Made by a program: the position numbers and the translations under genes | In this document: positions 34,008 to 42,553 of the stretch, one piece after another | Position numbering within the stretch: position 1 is the stretch's first letter | How the letters are laid out: each line of letters starts with the position of its first letter | The notes under the pieces: model-generated | Seen by the model: only the letters and a program-made list of their open reading frames with translations | Told to the model about the DNA's origin: nothing | Databases searched by the model: none | From: an uncultured Collinsella sp. | Lineage (GTDB): Bacteria > Actinomycetota > Coriobacteriia > Coriobacteriales > Coriobacteriaceae | DNA length: 61,399 bases | Reading direction: 5' to 3' | Assembly: GCA_900758375.1 (NCBI GenBank) | Contig: CAAERJ010000032.1 | Coordinates: forward strand, 1 to 61,399

Positions 34008-35345
34008 ATGGACGAGATGTTTGCCATTAAATGCCAAAACTGCGGCGGCCCCATGTATTCGCACCAGGCAAAGCGCAGCTTTGAGTGCGCCTATTGCGAA
34101 ACGGTTATTCCGTGGCAAGCGGACGCCGGGGAGCCCAAGAGCGCCCTGGGTATCCGTCATACGCCGCTGACGGTGGTTGACGGGCTGCTCAAGCTCACGC
34201 ACGTCTCGCAGCTCGAGCGCCCAGAGGACCCGGACTGGTATTTCTTCAATGCGCACTGGCGCAACCAGTCGGTTCTGGAGCATCTGCTGTGGGAGGACCG
34301 CGGCACGGCGCAGGAGTTCCAAGAGGCGACGCACGTGAGCATTCCCTGTCCCTTCTGCGGCGCGTCCTTTGAGGGGTCATCGACCCAGCGCGTGTTTGAG
34401 TGCCCGTCCTGCGGCAATAAGATCAGCGTTGCCGACCTGCTCAAGCCCGGTACGTTTAGTAAGCGCCTGACCATGGGCGTGGGTGCCGAATACGTTCCCG
34501 AACAGGGCGTCCCCTGTGAGATATCGCCGCAGCAGGCACGTGCCAACGCGCTGCAGCTGGTGCGTCAGTATCCCGATACCTTTGCCGGGCACGATGTAGA
34601 AGACGCGATCCAAAACGACATGATGCTCTTCTATTTCCCCATGGCGTTGGCGGACCTGCGCATGATGGCGTCCTTCCCGGGCAAAGGGCTGAGCAAGGAG
34701 ACCCTGGTGTACTACGAGGTGCTCGACTGGGCGTATCCGCGGGCAAACTACCTGGACGTTCGCCTTATGGGCATTTTGGAGCCGTGGGACTTTGGCAAGG
34801 TGGGACCGTTCGATCCCGCTATGCAGGAAGGTGACTTTCGCGTTGTCTCCGTCGATGCGTCTACCAAGGACCAGGTGGTCATTGATAAGCTGGCGCTCGA
34901 CATTGCCGGCAACGATGCCGAGGCGGTACTGGGGCTCAATAAAAAGAGCATCCGCACCTGGGCGCGCAAGGCCCGCAAGCATAAGGACGGCCTGGTGATG
35001 GTGCCGGTCTACTTTGTCGATCGCCCGGCGACGGACAGCCGCGATGGCGAGCAAGTGCGCATCGCCGTCAACGGCCAGACAGGCCGCGCGGCCGCGGTGG
35101 TGTTTAGCGACAAGCGTGAGACGCATGTGGTGGCGCCGCTCAACCCGAGCCTACATCTGTCCGGAGAAAGCACCGTGCACGCCACGCCCATCGAGGTCAA
35201 ATACGTTAAATCGCCCTTCCTATACCAGATCGTGCGTCGTGGAGACGGCGAACAGCCGCGTCAGGTGGCAGCGGTTGCCGAGGGTTCCTACCGAGAAGAA
35301 AAGCCCAAACGCAAGGGGCTGCTTGCAGCGATCTTTGGGAAGTAG
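34008..35345 (+). CDS. Protein with two TFIIB-type zinc ribbons, function unknown
   Basis: The 445-residue soluble protein has two four-cysteine zinc ribbons. One lies near the start (CQNCGG...FECAYC, about residues 9-30), the other at ~113-136 (CPFCGA...FECPSCGN). About 300 residues of mixed alpha/beta sequence follow, without recognisable motifs. The C-terminus is basic (EEKPKRKGLLAAIFGK). There is no signal peptide or membrane helix. Proteins of this kind are usually annotated only as zinc-ribbon containing. AAAGGAGG lies 9 nt before ATG 34008, an excellent ribosome site. The neighbouring divergent gene is a metal exporter, but a functional link is not shown. Confidence 0.8.
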   Translation: MDEMFAIKCQNCGGPMYSHQAKRSFECAYCETVIPWQADAGEPKSALGIRHTPLTVVDGLLKLTHVSQLERPEDPDWYFFNAHWRNQSVLEHLLWEDRGTAQEFQEATHVSIPCPFCGASFEGSSTQRVFECPSCGNKISVADLLKPGTFSKRLTMGVGAEYVPEQGVPCEISPQQARANALQLVRQYPDTFAGHDVEDAIQNDMMLFYFPMALADLRMMASFPGKGLSKETLVYYEVLDWAYPRANYLDVRLMGILEPWDFGKVGPFDPAMQEGDFRVVSVDASTKDQVVIDKLALDIAGNDAEAVLGLNKKSIRTWARKARKHKDGLVMVPVYFVDRPATDSRDGEQVRIAVNGQTGRAAAVVFSDKRETHVVAPLNPSLHLSGESTVHATPIEVKYVKSPFLYQIVRRGDGEQPRQVAAVAEGSYREEKPKRKGLLAAIFGK

Positions 35346-35397
35346 GGGAACGGTACGGGACAGTGCGCAGTAGTGCGAGCTGTCCGTCGTGGTAGAT

Positions 35398-35438
35398 CTA
35401 AATAAACGGTGGGACGGCTGCAAAAGAGCCGCCCCACC
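35398..35438 (-). terminator. Hairpin terminator read on the minus strand
   Basis: GGTGGGACGGCT (35408-35419) pairs with AGCCGCCCCACC (35427-35438). The U-rich tail (GTTTATTTA) is on the minus strand, so it ends transcripts coming from the right, directly after the 65-codon frame ending at 35447. Confidence 0.65.
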
Positions 35439-35446
35439 GGGCAAAA

Positions 35447-35644
35447 TCAAGGTGTGCCGCGGAACTCGCTCCTCAGTCGGTCAACTTTGGAAGCGCGGGC
35501 AACGCAGATGCTAATGTCTAAAGGGCCGGGGCAACCGCCCCTTTTCTGCGGCAGCGGGGATTCGAATACCAACACGGTGTACGGCCCCACGGTACTTTGC
35601 TCTGTGACGAACGGACCCATGACGGCGCATTCTGTAATCATCAT
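35447..35644 (-). CDS. Possible small protein (65 aa)
   Basis: The frame from ATG 35644 encodes 65 residues (MMITECAVMGPFVTEQSTVG...). AAGGGA lies about 9 nt upstream and a minus-strand terminator lies 9 nt downstream, and both support a real gene. No family is recognised. An overlapping plus-strand frame (35409-35660) is equally long but has no such signals. The opposite possibility is that this 356-nt gap between the zinc-ribbon and ADP-ribosylglycohydrolase genes holds no gene. Confidence 0.45.
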   Translation of the reverse strand: MMITECAVMGPFVTEQSTVGPYTVLVFESPLPQKRGGCPGPLDISICVARASKVDRLRSEFRGTP

Positions 35645-35701
35645 TTATGCGGTCCCTTAATCATTTGCGTTGACTGAGATTGTCTTCGTTGAAGGCGTGT
35701 C

Positions 35702-36490
35702 CTAAAACAAACACTGCTCTATCAACTCTTTACCGCGCAGGGTATCGATCCACTCCTGCGGAATTGCGTCGATACCGTAGGCCGTGCCGGCGAGGGCGCC
35801 TGCGACGGCTGCGGTGGTGTCGGTGTCGTCGCCTAGGTTGACGGCGGCAAGCACGCAATCTTCGTAGCTGTTAGTGTTGACGAAGCACCAGGTGGCTGCC
35901 TTAAGCGTGTCGCGCACGAAGCCACCTGACTTGATCTCCTGCTCAGGCATGCCTTTCAGATGGAGTGCCCACGAGGGGAGCGCGTCGTTCATCACATCCC
36001 TCATCAGCTCGACAAATATGATGCATGCGTCGGTCGACGTTCTGTGGGCGTGCGTAATTGCGGAGACCTCGCGGATCTTGTTGTTCGTCGCATCGGTGAA
36101 CGCCAGGGGAGCGATACGCATGAGCGAGCCGTTGCCGTTGTCGCGCTCGCCGGAGCCTCCTTTGCCGGTGTGCAAGGCGCGGGCGGTCGTGCCGCCGTAA
36201 TCGAAAACGCCGTCGATCGTATATTCGCCACGGGCAATCCAGCTCACAAACTTGTCGCGCATGTCTGCGGTGTCGATATGCCCGAGCTCCCTAATCGAGT
36301 CACAGGTAGCAAGCGTCATAGATGTATCGTCGCTCCAGGTGCCGGCGGGCTGCCCATGCGTGCCGTAGCCGATCATGTCCGTGCATTCGAACGCGCCGCG
36401 AGGCATAAACTCGTATGGAACGCCCAGCGCGTCGCCGACGGCAAGCCCATAGATGCAGTCGCGCAGTGTTGTTTTCGGTCTGTCTGTCAT
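35702..36490 (-). CDS. ADP-ribosylglycohydrolase family protein
   Basis: This 262-residue DraG-like hydrolase would remove ADP-ribose from proteins or small molecules. The di-magnesium site is visible: GLAVGDALGVPYE (~14-26), TWSDDTSMTL (~50-59) and the C-terminal NLGDDTDTTAAVAGAL. GGAGCTT precedes the ATG. It lies 64 nt downstream of a DUF1016 nuclease gene on the same strand and could be co-transcribed with it. The substrate is unknown; no ADP-ribosyltransferase is seen in the window. Confidence 0.92.
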   Translation of the reverse strand: MTDRPKTTLRDCIYGLAVGDALGVPYEFMPRGAFECTDMIGYGTHGQPAGTWSDDTSMTLATCDSIRELGHIDTADMRDKFVSWIARGEYTIDGVFDYGGTTARALHTGKGGSGERDNGNGSLMRIAPLAFTDATNNKIREVSAITHAHRTSTDACIIFVELMRDVMNDALPSWALHLKGMPEQEIKSGGFVRDTLKAATWCFVNTNSYEDCVLAAVNLGDDTDTTAAVAGALAGTAYGIDAIPQEWIDTLRGKELIEQCLF

Positions 36491-36553
36491 GGAAAGCTCC
36501 TCTTATCCCGGGTGATGTGGAGCGCCATCGGTGGTGTCGGTCGCAACGTATTG

Positions 36554-37606
36554 CTATCCTTGTGCTTCGCCATTAGTCGCTTCGTTGATGGCGCGGTACT
36601 CGGCACTCAGCTCGCGCGCCAGCTCTTCCTTGCTTGGAAGATACGGCAAGTATTTGGCGGCAAACACTTGGTCGTTGTCTTCGGGCAGCGTGTACTCGAC
36701 AATCGAGTCGCTTTTGTCCGCGCAGAGCACGATGCCTATAGGCGGATTGTCGCCTTCGTTCATGAGCTCGCGCGTGTAGTAGTTCACGTACATTTGCATC
36801 TGGCCCAGGTCCTGATGCGTAAGGTCATCGGTCTTAAGGTCGATGAGCACGAAGCAGCGCATCAGATAGTTGTAAAACACAAGGTCAATATAGAAATGGC
36901 GCCCATCAAAGGTGATGCGCTTTTGGCGCGCCTCGAAAGCGAAACCACGGCCAAGCTCCAGCAGGAACTTCTGAAGATGTGTGATGAGCGCCTGCTCTAG
37001 ATCGCTCTCGCGAAACGCAGTATCGTCCGAGTAACCTAAAAACTCCAGTACATATGGGTCACGGATGATATCCTCGGGGCGACGAGCCGGGGCGCTCTTT
37101 TGGATTTCCTGGGTGACGGACTCCTTGTCCTTGCTGGCAAGCAGGCGCTCGCGGAACATGGTGTTGATCTGGCGCTCGAGCTGACGCGTGCTCCAGCGAG
37201 AATCGGCGCATTCGTTCATGTACCAGGTGCGAGCTTCGGGGTCAGGAATGCGTATTAACCTGCGATAATGTGTCCAACTCAATTCGGGACGCAGTGAGTC
37301 CCGAATTGGAAATGCAAGATAGAACTGACGCATTTTACGCAGCTCTCTTGCTTCAAAACCTTTACCAAAATCCTTGGTAAGTCTGATTGCGAGGGCCTTG
37401 AGCAGCGCCTCTCCATACTTGGCGCGCTCCTCTCCGCCCTGCTCATCAACAATGCTCTTGCCGATCTCCCAATACGCCTCAACCATCGCAAAGTTAACGG
37501 CGGTATAGGCCTTGTCGCGAGCGGCGTTGAGAATCGAGGAAACCTGCTTGTAAAAAACTTCTGGCACGATTGCCGATTCTCCACGGTTTACCAGTTCGCC
37601 CATCAC
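36554..37606 (-). CDS. DUF1016 / YhcG-type PDDEXK nuclease
   Basis: This 350-residue protein of the YhcG family has two parts. The N-terminal DUF1016 helical domain reads 'AVNFAMVEAYWEIGKSIVDEQGG' and contains LSWTHYRRLIRI. The C-terminal PD-(D/E)XK nuclease core reads GRHFYIDLVFYNYLMRCFVLIDLKTDDLTH, with the catalytic Asp of YIDLVF and the DLK pair. The homologues are standalone nucleases or are linked to restriction and other defence genes. A TTG or GTG start upstream is not favoured; the ATGATG at 37606 is used, although no strong ribosome site is seen. The region upstream is AT-rich. Confidence 0.9.
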   Translation of the reverse strand: MMGELVNRGESAIVPEVFYKQVSSILNAARDKAYTAVNFAMVEAYWEIGKSIVDEQGGEERAKYGEALLKALAIRLTKDFGKGFEARELRKMRQFYLAFPIRDSLRPELSWTHYRRLIRIPDPEARTWYMNECADSRWSTRQLERQINTMFRERLLASKDKESVTQEIQKSAPARRPEDIIRDPYVLEFLGYSDDTAFRESDLEQALITHLQKFLLELGRGFAFEARQKRITFDGRHFYIDLVFYNYLMRCFVLIDLKTDDLTHQDLGQMQMYVNYYTRELMNEGDNPPIGIVLCADKSDSIVEYTLPEDNDQVFAAKYLPYLPSKEELARELSAEYRAINEATNGEAQG

Positions 37607-37771
37607 TGTCGCCCCACTTTCCTCTTGTGGAATGCATCTTTATTGCATTTAGTTTAAAGCCTCGCGCGGACTCGAATTTCAATGTCGCTTAGCGCCTTCG
37701 TGCAGGATTCCCGAAGTGACTAAAATGTGACCATAGAGGCAGTTTTAGCGAACCCCATGGGAGTGACACGC

Positions 37772-38041
37772 ATGGACAACAACACTTTGCTGTTCCAGGA
37801 CAAAGGTTCGGGCGGGTTTAAAGACGTCAAGATCTACCCTAACCGCATCGAGGTGCTCAAGAAGGGCACTTTCGGCGGCAAGCACACCGAGATTGTCTAC
37901 CTTAAGGACATCACGGGGGTCAGCAGGATCAAGGGTCGCGACGTTTTTCTGCGCAACAGGCTGTTGACTGCCTGTGTCTTTAGCCTGAGCAGCCGCTCCC
38001 AGGCCCAGGAATTTGTGAACGCGCTGAACATGGTGATGTAG
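37772..38041 (+). CDS. Small PH-like domain protein
   Basis: The 89-residue protein is predicted to be a single bacterial pleckstrin-homology-like barrel. It has the pattern 'GFKDVKIYPNRIEVLKKGTFGGKHTEIVYLKDITGVSRIKGRDVFLRNR' and a C-terminal helix with QEFVNALN. Such proteins are small soluble adaptors of unknown function. GGGAGTG lies 6 nt before ATG 37772, so the upstream in-frame start at 37727 is rejected. A shared terminator separates it from the convergent phospholipase-like gene. Confidence 0.75.
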   Translation: MDNNTLLFQDKGSGGFKDVKIYPNRIEVLKKGTFGGKHTEIVYLKDITGVSRIKGRDVFLRNRLLTACVFSLSSRSQAQEFVNALNMVM

Positions 38042-38069
38042 CCGACGTCGGCGTTCGGGCCGAGGTAAA

Positions 38070-38106
38070 AATCGGGGGCACAGAACGGTGTCCTGCGCCC
38101 CCGATT
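38070..38106. terminator. Bidirectional terminator
   Basis: AATCGGGGGC (38070-38079) pairs with GCCCCCGATT (38097-38106), with additional pairing inside. It lies between convergent stop codons at 38041 and 38136. Confidence 0.75.
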
Positions 38107-38135
38107 GAGTCGATGTGTCTAAAAGGCGGGCTTGC

Positions 38136-40607
38136 CTATTCGTTGTCGTCCCCAGCGTTTTCGCGGTCACTGGCAAGCATTGCTGCGCCGGCGACTGTCG
38201 TCGCCACGGCGGCAGCGGCGAGCCCGGCGGCGATGCCAGAGCCGTCGCCCGTGCCGGCGAGTTTTCCGCCCGAGCCCTTGCTCTTGTTGCCCTTGCCGTT
38301 CTTGTCGGCGCTGCCTGCGTTGGAACCCGTGCCACCGTCCGTGCCGCCTGCACTGCCCGAGGCCGCTACGGTAAAGCTTACGGCTCCATCGCTGGCGAGT
38401 ATGTAGTTTTGTTCCGCGTCGCCCAAAAGGCCTTTCGCGCGCACCCAGTACGTCCCTGCGGCAAATGTTTCGCCCTCGGCCATTGCCGTGCCCGGAGCGC
38501 CGTTCGCGTCGTGCGCAAACTCGAGCTGGGCCGTGCAGGCATCGGTTTCGAGCTTGCCCTCGAGTGATGCCGCAATCTTGGCGCGCACGTCTTCGCCGGC
38601 CTTAAGGCCTTCGAGTCCCTCAAAATGGGGCGTCAGCGCGCGTCGATCGATATCGATGGGCACAGAGCCCTGCAGCCCCGTAACGGTCTCGTTGCCCAGG
38701 GCGTCGACATCCACATATTTGATGTCAAACGCATCGCCCGAAGCTGTCGCGTTGAGCGCTTTGCTGCTGTCGGCAAGGCGGAAATGACCCTCGCCAACGG
38801 TCTTGCCATCCTGGAGCGAGGCATCGCTCAGCGAGTCGCCGTACGTCATGCGCATGCGGGTCGGGAGATAGTACGGGAGATAGTACGAAGCCGTCTGCTT
38901 GTGCTCCGTATCGTAATTGCGCTGATAGATGCTCCGGGCCAGCGCCGCATCAACAAAGTCGGATGCGATGATGCCAATGTGCTTGAGGTAATCTGACTTT
39001 GTATCCCCGGTGCCGCTGGGATTGATGTACGGGCTCTTGTACAGATGCTCGTCGACCACTCGCGCTGCGGTAAAAGGGTTGTTTTGCGTGCAGCTCGTGT
39101 AGTTGATAAACCAGCAGCGCTCCGTTGCCTGCACCGTTGTCCCGTCCGCGGCGGTGATATCTACGGTGCTGCGCTTGAACTCGGCCGCCGCCTTCAGGGC
39201 CATATCGACCCAGTCGATTTTACTGGACCCCGTGCAGTTGTAATGGTCTTGGGCATATACCGTTGTGCTATAGGGCTCTTTGTCGCCCGTATTGCCCGCA
39301 GCCTCAAAGCCTTGCTCGTATTTCACGAGGCACATGGACTTTCCGGAATGCGCCTTGATTTTGTCGTCCCATTCGGTGAGGTCGAGGCCCCACGTGTGGC
39401 CGTCTACGCTGTCGCCGGCGAGTTTAAATCGACGCAGCAGGACGATCTTTCCGCGCACCTCGTTCAGTGTGGGGACATGGCTCGACGTATAGAACAGATC
39501 GGAGTTATTGTCCATAACATTGGCGAAAGCCGTCGTAACACTGTCGTCGGTGGCTTCGTCGTTGCCTCGTGACACCAGCATGATGAGCGCTTCTGACGGG
39601 TTTTCGTTCAAAAATGTTTTGAAGTAACCGATGACATCGGAGAGATGTATAAAGCCCCCGTCTTTTTTGAGCAGGTAGCATATTCCATGGTCGATGCCGG
39701 GGTCGCCGTTCTCGTTGTTCTTTCCAAGTCGGATATCAAAATAGCGAATGCCTTCGAGCAGCTGCGTGGGGATGTAATCCTGCTGGCACTTTGCAAGCGA
39801 GGTTTGGGGCTCGGTGTCGTTGTCGATGCTGCAGGTGCTTGAATCATGCGTGCCCGGGATGCTCAGCTCGTCGAGGTATTTGTTGCCGTCGACGTATTTC
39901 ATCCAGCATGGTCCGTCGACGTAGCTGCTATACGTGGTCCAGTCGATGCTGCTAACTGTGGCATTGGTCTTGTCCATGCTGTAGCCGACAAGCTCGAGCT
40001 CCCACGGAATGCTCTTACTCTTATGGCAGATCTTGTTGTTGTCTTGGTCTTTGCCGTCCTTTTCTATGGCCAGGTACTTAATGTCTTTTTTCTCGTTTGT
40101 GCGGTCTCGGATGATGTAGGTTCCGTTTGACTGGCGGTCGAACGCAAAAGAGCGACTGGGCTTGCCGTCATGCTCGCCACTCCATACGTGGATGACCTTT
40201 CCATCTTTGTCCGAGTCGCCATCGACCGACCAAATGCTGTAGCCCGTCTTCTTGTGTTCTTCGAAATTGAGCAGGGTGCGGATGGCATACCAATTTCTAT
40301 TATCTGTATCGGTCTCTACGTGCTCAAGGATGAGCTTGCTGGACGTGCCGTCATTAAACAGGTGGCAGACGTTGCCGATGACGTTGCCGTCTTCGTTGAA
40401 GCTCGCGGTGCGAAAATAGCCCGCGGGGCGAAGGCGAATGACGAACTTGTCGAGGGTGTCCGCCGGTGTGGGTGCGTCTTCTGCAAATGCCGCGCGCACG
40501 GGAAGGCCCAATCCCGCGGTTTCGGGCAGGCTTACAAATGGCGACAATGCTGCGAGTCCTAGGCCCAACGTGAATGCTCGACGGCTAATGGCGTGGTGTT
40601 CGGTCAT
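38136..40607 (-). CDS. Exported PI-PLC X-domain protein with sortase-like anchor
   Basis: This 823-residue surface protein begins with a twin-arginine-like signal (SRRAFTLGLGLAALS, cleavage near AFAED). It continues with a ~150-residue beta-rich domain of fascin/ricin-trefoil style. A phosphatidylinositol-specific phospholipase C X domain (~235-400) follows, with catalytic His pair H254 (IPGTHDSS) and H307 (GIDHGICY). After that come Ig-like modules, a Gly/Ser/Lys-rich wall-spanning linker, KLAGTGDG (an LAxTG-type sortase motif), a hydrophobic helix and an acidic tail. It probably cleaves GPI/PI-type glycolipids or inositol phospholipids at the cell surface, perhaps of the host. A classical sortase signal ends in basic residues; here the tail is acidic (DRENAGDDNE), which is unusual. 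The gene is monocistronic. Confidence 0.85.
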   Translation of the reverse strand: MTEHHAISRRAFTLGLGLAALSPFVSLPETAGLGLPVRAAFAEDAPTPADTLDKFVIRLRPAGYFRTASFNEDGNVIGNVCHLFNDGTSSKLILEHVETDTDNRNWYAIRTLLNFEEHKKTGYSIWSVDGDSDKDGKVIHVWSGEHDGKPSRSFAFDRQSNGTYIIRDRTNEKKDIKYLAIEKDGKDQDNNKICHKSKSIPWELELVGYSMDKTNATVSSIDWTTYSSYVDGPCWMKYVDGNKYLDELSIPGTHDSSTCSIDNDTEPQTSLAKCQQDYIPTQLLEGIRYFDIRLGKNNENGDPGIDHGICYLLKKDGGFIHLSDVIGYFKTFLNENPSEALIMLVSRGNDEATDDSVTTAFANVMDNNSDLFYTSSHVPTLNEVRGKIVLLRRFKLAGDSVDGHTWGLDLTEWDDKIKAHSGKSMCLVKYEQGFEAAGNTGDKEPYSTTVYAQDHYNCTGSSKIDWVDMALKAAAEFKRSTVDITAADGTTVQATERCWFINYTSCTQNNPFTAARVVDEHLYKSPYINPSGTGDTKSDYLKHIGIIASDFVDAALARSIYQRNYDTEHKQTASYYLPYYLPTRMRMTYGDSLSDASLQDGKTVGEGHFRLADSSKALNATASGDAFDIKYVDVDALGNETVTGLQGSVPIDIDRRALTPHFEGLEGLKAGEDVRAKIAASLEGKLETDACTAQLEFAHDANGAPGTAMAEGETFAAGTYWVRAKGLLGDAEQNYILASDGAVSFTVAASGSAGGTDGGTGSNAGSADKNGKGNKSKGSGGKLAGTGDGSGIAAGLAAAAVATTVAGAAMLASDRENAGDDNE

Positions 40608-40812
40608 AACTTCTCCATTCGCAGAGTGCGGTTATGCGATAGTTTTGGTCACTATACTGCCCAGATGTTTAAAGACGCCGGTTTAATTGTCTGCGCGGCG
40701 CAATAAATCGGCGGGTGGACGTGTTGGGGTGTTTGTCGTGTTCGTACTGTTGCCACATTTGGGGCGGTTCCGGCGTCCGGCGTCCTCGCGTTCGTCGGCT
40801 ACCGGCATAAGA
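40608..40812. other. Intergenic region without a credible gene
   Basis: Between the PI-PLC gene and the lipoprotein terminator no coding signal is convincing; the 78-codon plus-strand frame at 40687-40923 covers the terminator and the end of the lipoprotein gene. An AT-rich segment with TATAGT at 40651-40656 (minus strand) is a possible -10 box for the PI-PLC gene. Confidence 0.4.
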
Positions 40813-40840
40813 AAAGGAGGGTCGGTTTACCGGCCCTCCC
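40813..40840 (-). terminator. Terminator of the first lipoprotein gene
   Basis: On the minus strand GGAGGGCCGG pairs with CCGACCCTCC (stem 40817-40826 with 40831-40840) and is followed by TTTTCTT. Confidence 0.85.
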
Positions 40841-40912
40841 TTGGTACGAAGCGCTGGGATACCGTCGCTTGTTTACGCTGCGCCCGTGTTTCCCGCTGCG
40901 CTCGCCAGTCGC

Positions 40913-41506
40913 TTAGCGTTTAATCTCGATATCCTCGAGCTTAACGTCCATGGCCTCGGTCTTGGCCTTGGCGATATCATCGGCAAACTCCAGGGACTTC
41001 ATCATGGTCTCGACGGCGTCCTTGTGCTCTTCGACGTTGTCGATGCGCACATATACGCTGCCGCCGCCTGCTTCGGTGAAGTACTCGGTCGTTACGCCGC
41101 CAGTGTGCGTGTAGGAAGCGTTACGCCAAGTCTTGCCGTTGTACTTGACGGGGTCATTCTCGGTCCACTCAAAGTCGGTCTTCCACTTTGCCTCGTAGTC
41201 GAACAGCTCGTCGGCGTTCTTGTCGGGATCGAAGACGGGGATGAAGCGGTCGCTGGCGTGCTCGCTTTCGGTGAACTTAAACTGGGCCCTGTCGGCGGTA
41301 TCTCCCGCAACGTCGGTGATCTCGACGCCCTCGGGAACCTCGACCTTAAACCAAATGAAGTCGGTCCTCATATCCACGGCTGCTTTTTCTGCTCCGCCGC
41401 CACCGCCACTTCCGGTAGCGCCGCCGCTGCCACCGCAGCCCACCAGGGCAACTGCGGCAAAGAGACTGATGCAGAGGGTGAGAATCGCAAAGGCCTTCTT
41501 TTTCAT
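40913..41506 (-). CDS. Lipoprotein, paralogue 1 of a tandem pair
   Basis: This 197-residue protein has a type II signal peptide (MKKKAFAILTLCISLFAAVALVGC, lipobox LVGC), so it is lipid-anchored on the outer face of the membrane. A Gly-rich linker and a ~160-residue domain follow ('TDFIWFKVEVPEGVEITD...FKFTESEHASDRFIPVF', 'KTWRNASYTHTGGVTTEYFTEAGGGSVYVRI'). It is clearly homologous to the protein encoded 0.2 kb upstream: same signal peptide, same domain and same C-terminal 'IEIKR/H'. No known family is recognised. The ribosome site GGAGGACACGACC-ATG is nearly identical in both genes. Confidence 0.88.
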   Translation of the reverse strand: MKKKAFAILTLCISLFAAVALVGCGGSGGATGSGGGGGAEKAAVDMRTDFIWFKVEVPEGVEITDVAGDTADRAQFKFTESEHASDRFIPVFDPDKNADELFDYEAKWKTDFEWTENDPVKYNGKTWRNASYTHTGGVTTEYFTEAGGGSVYVRIDNVEEHKDAVETMMKSLEFADDIAKAKTEAMDVKLEDIEIKR

Positions 41507-41580
41507 GGTCGTGTCCTCCTCGATCTGTAACCGCTCATGGATTACCTGTCTTTACTGTACGCGCGAGTAGCTCGTAAGGA

Positions 41581-41596
41581 TGGGCCATGTGTCCCA
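41581..41596. promoter_or_regulatory. Palindrome TGGGCCATGTGTCCCA upstream of lipoprotein 1
   Basis: The 16-bp imperfect palindrome (TGGGnCAnnTGnCCCA symmetry) lies 75 nt upstream of the lipoprotein start. An identical copy, with similar flanks, precedes the paralogous gene. Confidence 0.55.
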
Positions 41597-41643
41597 TTCT
41601 GAGGGCCGGATTTGCGCCGTTAAGTGGCAATATGCCCGGGCGC

Positions 41644-41680
41644 AAAAGAGGGGAGAGCCGGCCGATCCGATCCTCCCCTG
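41644..41680 (-). terminator. Terminator of the second lipoprotein gene
   Basis: Minus-strand stem AGGGGAG...CTCCCCT (outer arms about 41649-41655 and 41673-41679) runs into CTTTTGCG. Confidence 0.55.
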
Positions 41681-41732
41681 GCTGGGCGTCCGATCATTTA
41701 ATGACTGCGCATGCGATGCTGCGTGCGATCCC

Positions 41733-42338
41733 CTAATGCTTGATCTCGATGCTCGAAATCTCAACTTCGCGTGCCTCGGCAACTGCCTTCGCCATGTCAT
41801 CGGGAAACTCGATGGAGTTGAGGAGCGCCTCGGCTTCTTTCTTATGCAGATCGAAGTTTGAGATGAGGACGTAGACACTTCCCGGCTCAACGTCGGTAAA
41901 GAGGAGGGTTGAGACGCCGCTGTTGTCCTCGTACGTTCCGACGAGCCACGTCCTGCCGTTATACTCGACGGACCCGCCATCCTTCCACTGGAACGTATCA
42001 CCTTTCTTTTCTGCCTGGTCGGCGTGGGATTCCTCTGCCGTCAGCGCTTTTTTCCAAACGGGGATAAAGCGATCGGCCGACCCGGTCTCGTCTTCGGGGA
42101 AGGTGAGCTGGACCCTGTCGGCATTCTTGCCAGCGGAGTCGCTTACGCCAACGCCCTCGGGCATCTCGACCATAAACCAAATGAAGTCAGTCTTTTTGGC
42201 AACGGGGGCCTTTTCTTTGCTCTCGCTTTTAGCGGCGCTGCCGCCCCCGCCCGATGCGCTCCCGCCGCAGCCGACAAGGGCAAATGCGGCAAAGAGGGCG
42301 ATGCAAAGGGAAAGGATCGATAGGGTCTTTTTCTTCAT
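41733..42338 (-). CDS. Lipoprotein, paralogue 2 of a tandem pair
   Basis: This 201-residue protein has lipobox LVGC in MKKKTLSILSLCIALFAAFALVGC and a Gly/Ser/Lys linker. Its domain matches that of the neighbouring lipoprotein motif for motif: TDFIWFMVEMPEGVGVSD, ADRFIPVW, RTWLVGTYEDNSGVSTLLFTDVEPGSVYVLI. The two probably arose by tandem duplication and then diverged to roughly 40% identity (by eye). The start is ATG 42338 with GGAGGACGCCACC before it; an in-frame ATG at 42371 has no ribosome site. The function is unknown. The fold could bind a ligand at the membrane surface. Confidence 0.87.
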   Translation of the reverse strand: MKKKTLSILSLCIALFAAFALVGCGGSASGGGGSAAKSESKEKAPVAKKTDFIWFMVEMPEGVGVSDSAGKNADRVQLTFPEDETGSADRFIPVWKKALTAEESHADQAEKKGDTFQWKDGGSVEYNGRTWLVGTYEDNSGVSTLLFTDVEPGSVYVLISNFDLHKKEAEALLNSIEFPDDMAKAVAEAREVEISSIEIKH

Positions 42339-42537
42339 GGTGGCGTCCTCCTTGTCTGCCGATGACATCACGGCGCCGCATGCTGTTGGGGTACTGATTG
42401 CGCTGGCGGCGGATGTCTCTGTGTACTGTGCGGCTTATGCCTCCGTTCATCGCTTGTGGCCGTTGCGCGGCCGTGCCCCAACAGGTTCCTTGTTTATAGA
42501 TATGCCCCAGTTTGTGACGTCCGGAAGTCTCGAAAGG

Positions 42538-42553
42538 TGGGCCATGTGTCCCA
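42538..42553. promoter_or_regulatory. Second copy of the TGGGCCATGTGTCCCA palindrome
   Basis: This is identical to 41581-41596 and again follows a CTCG-A-AGG-like flank. It lies 200 nt upstream of lipoprotein 2 and 157 nt upstream of fchA, in a 371-nt divergent region that otherwise shows no gene. Confidence 0.55.

Noticed and set aside
40687..40923. 78-codon plus-strand frame
   Set aside because: It runs through a minus-strand terminator into the lipoprotein gene, has no ribosome site and no recognisable sequence.
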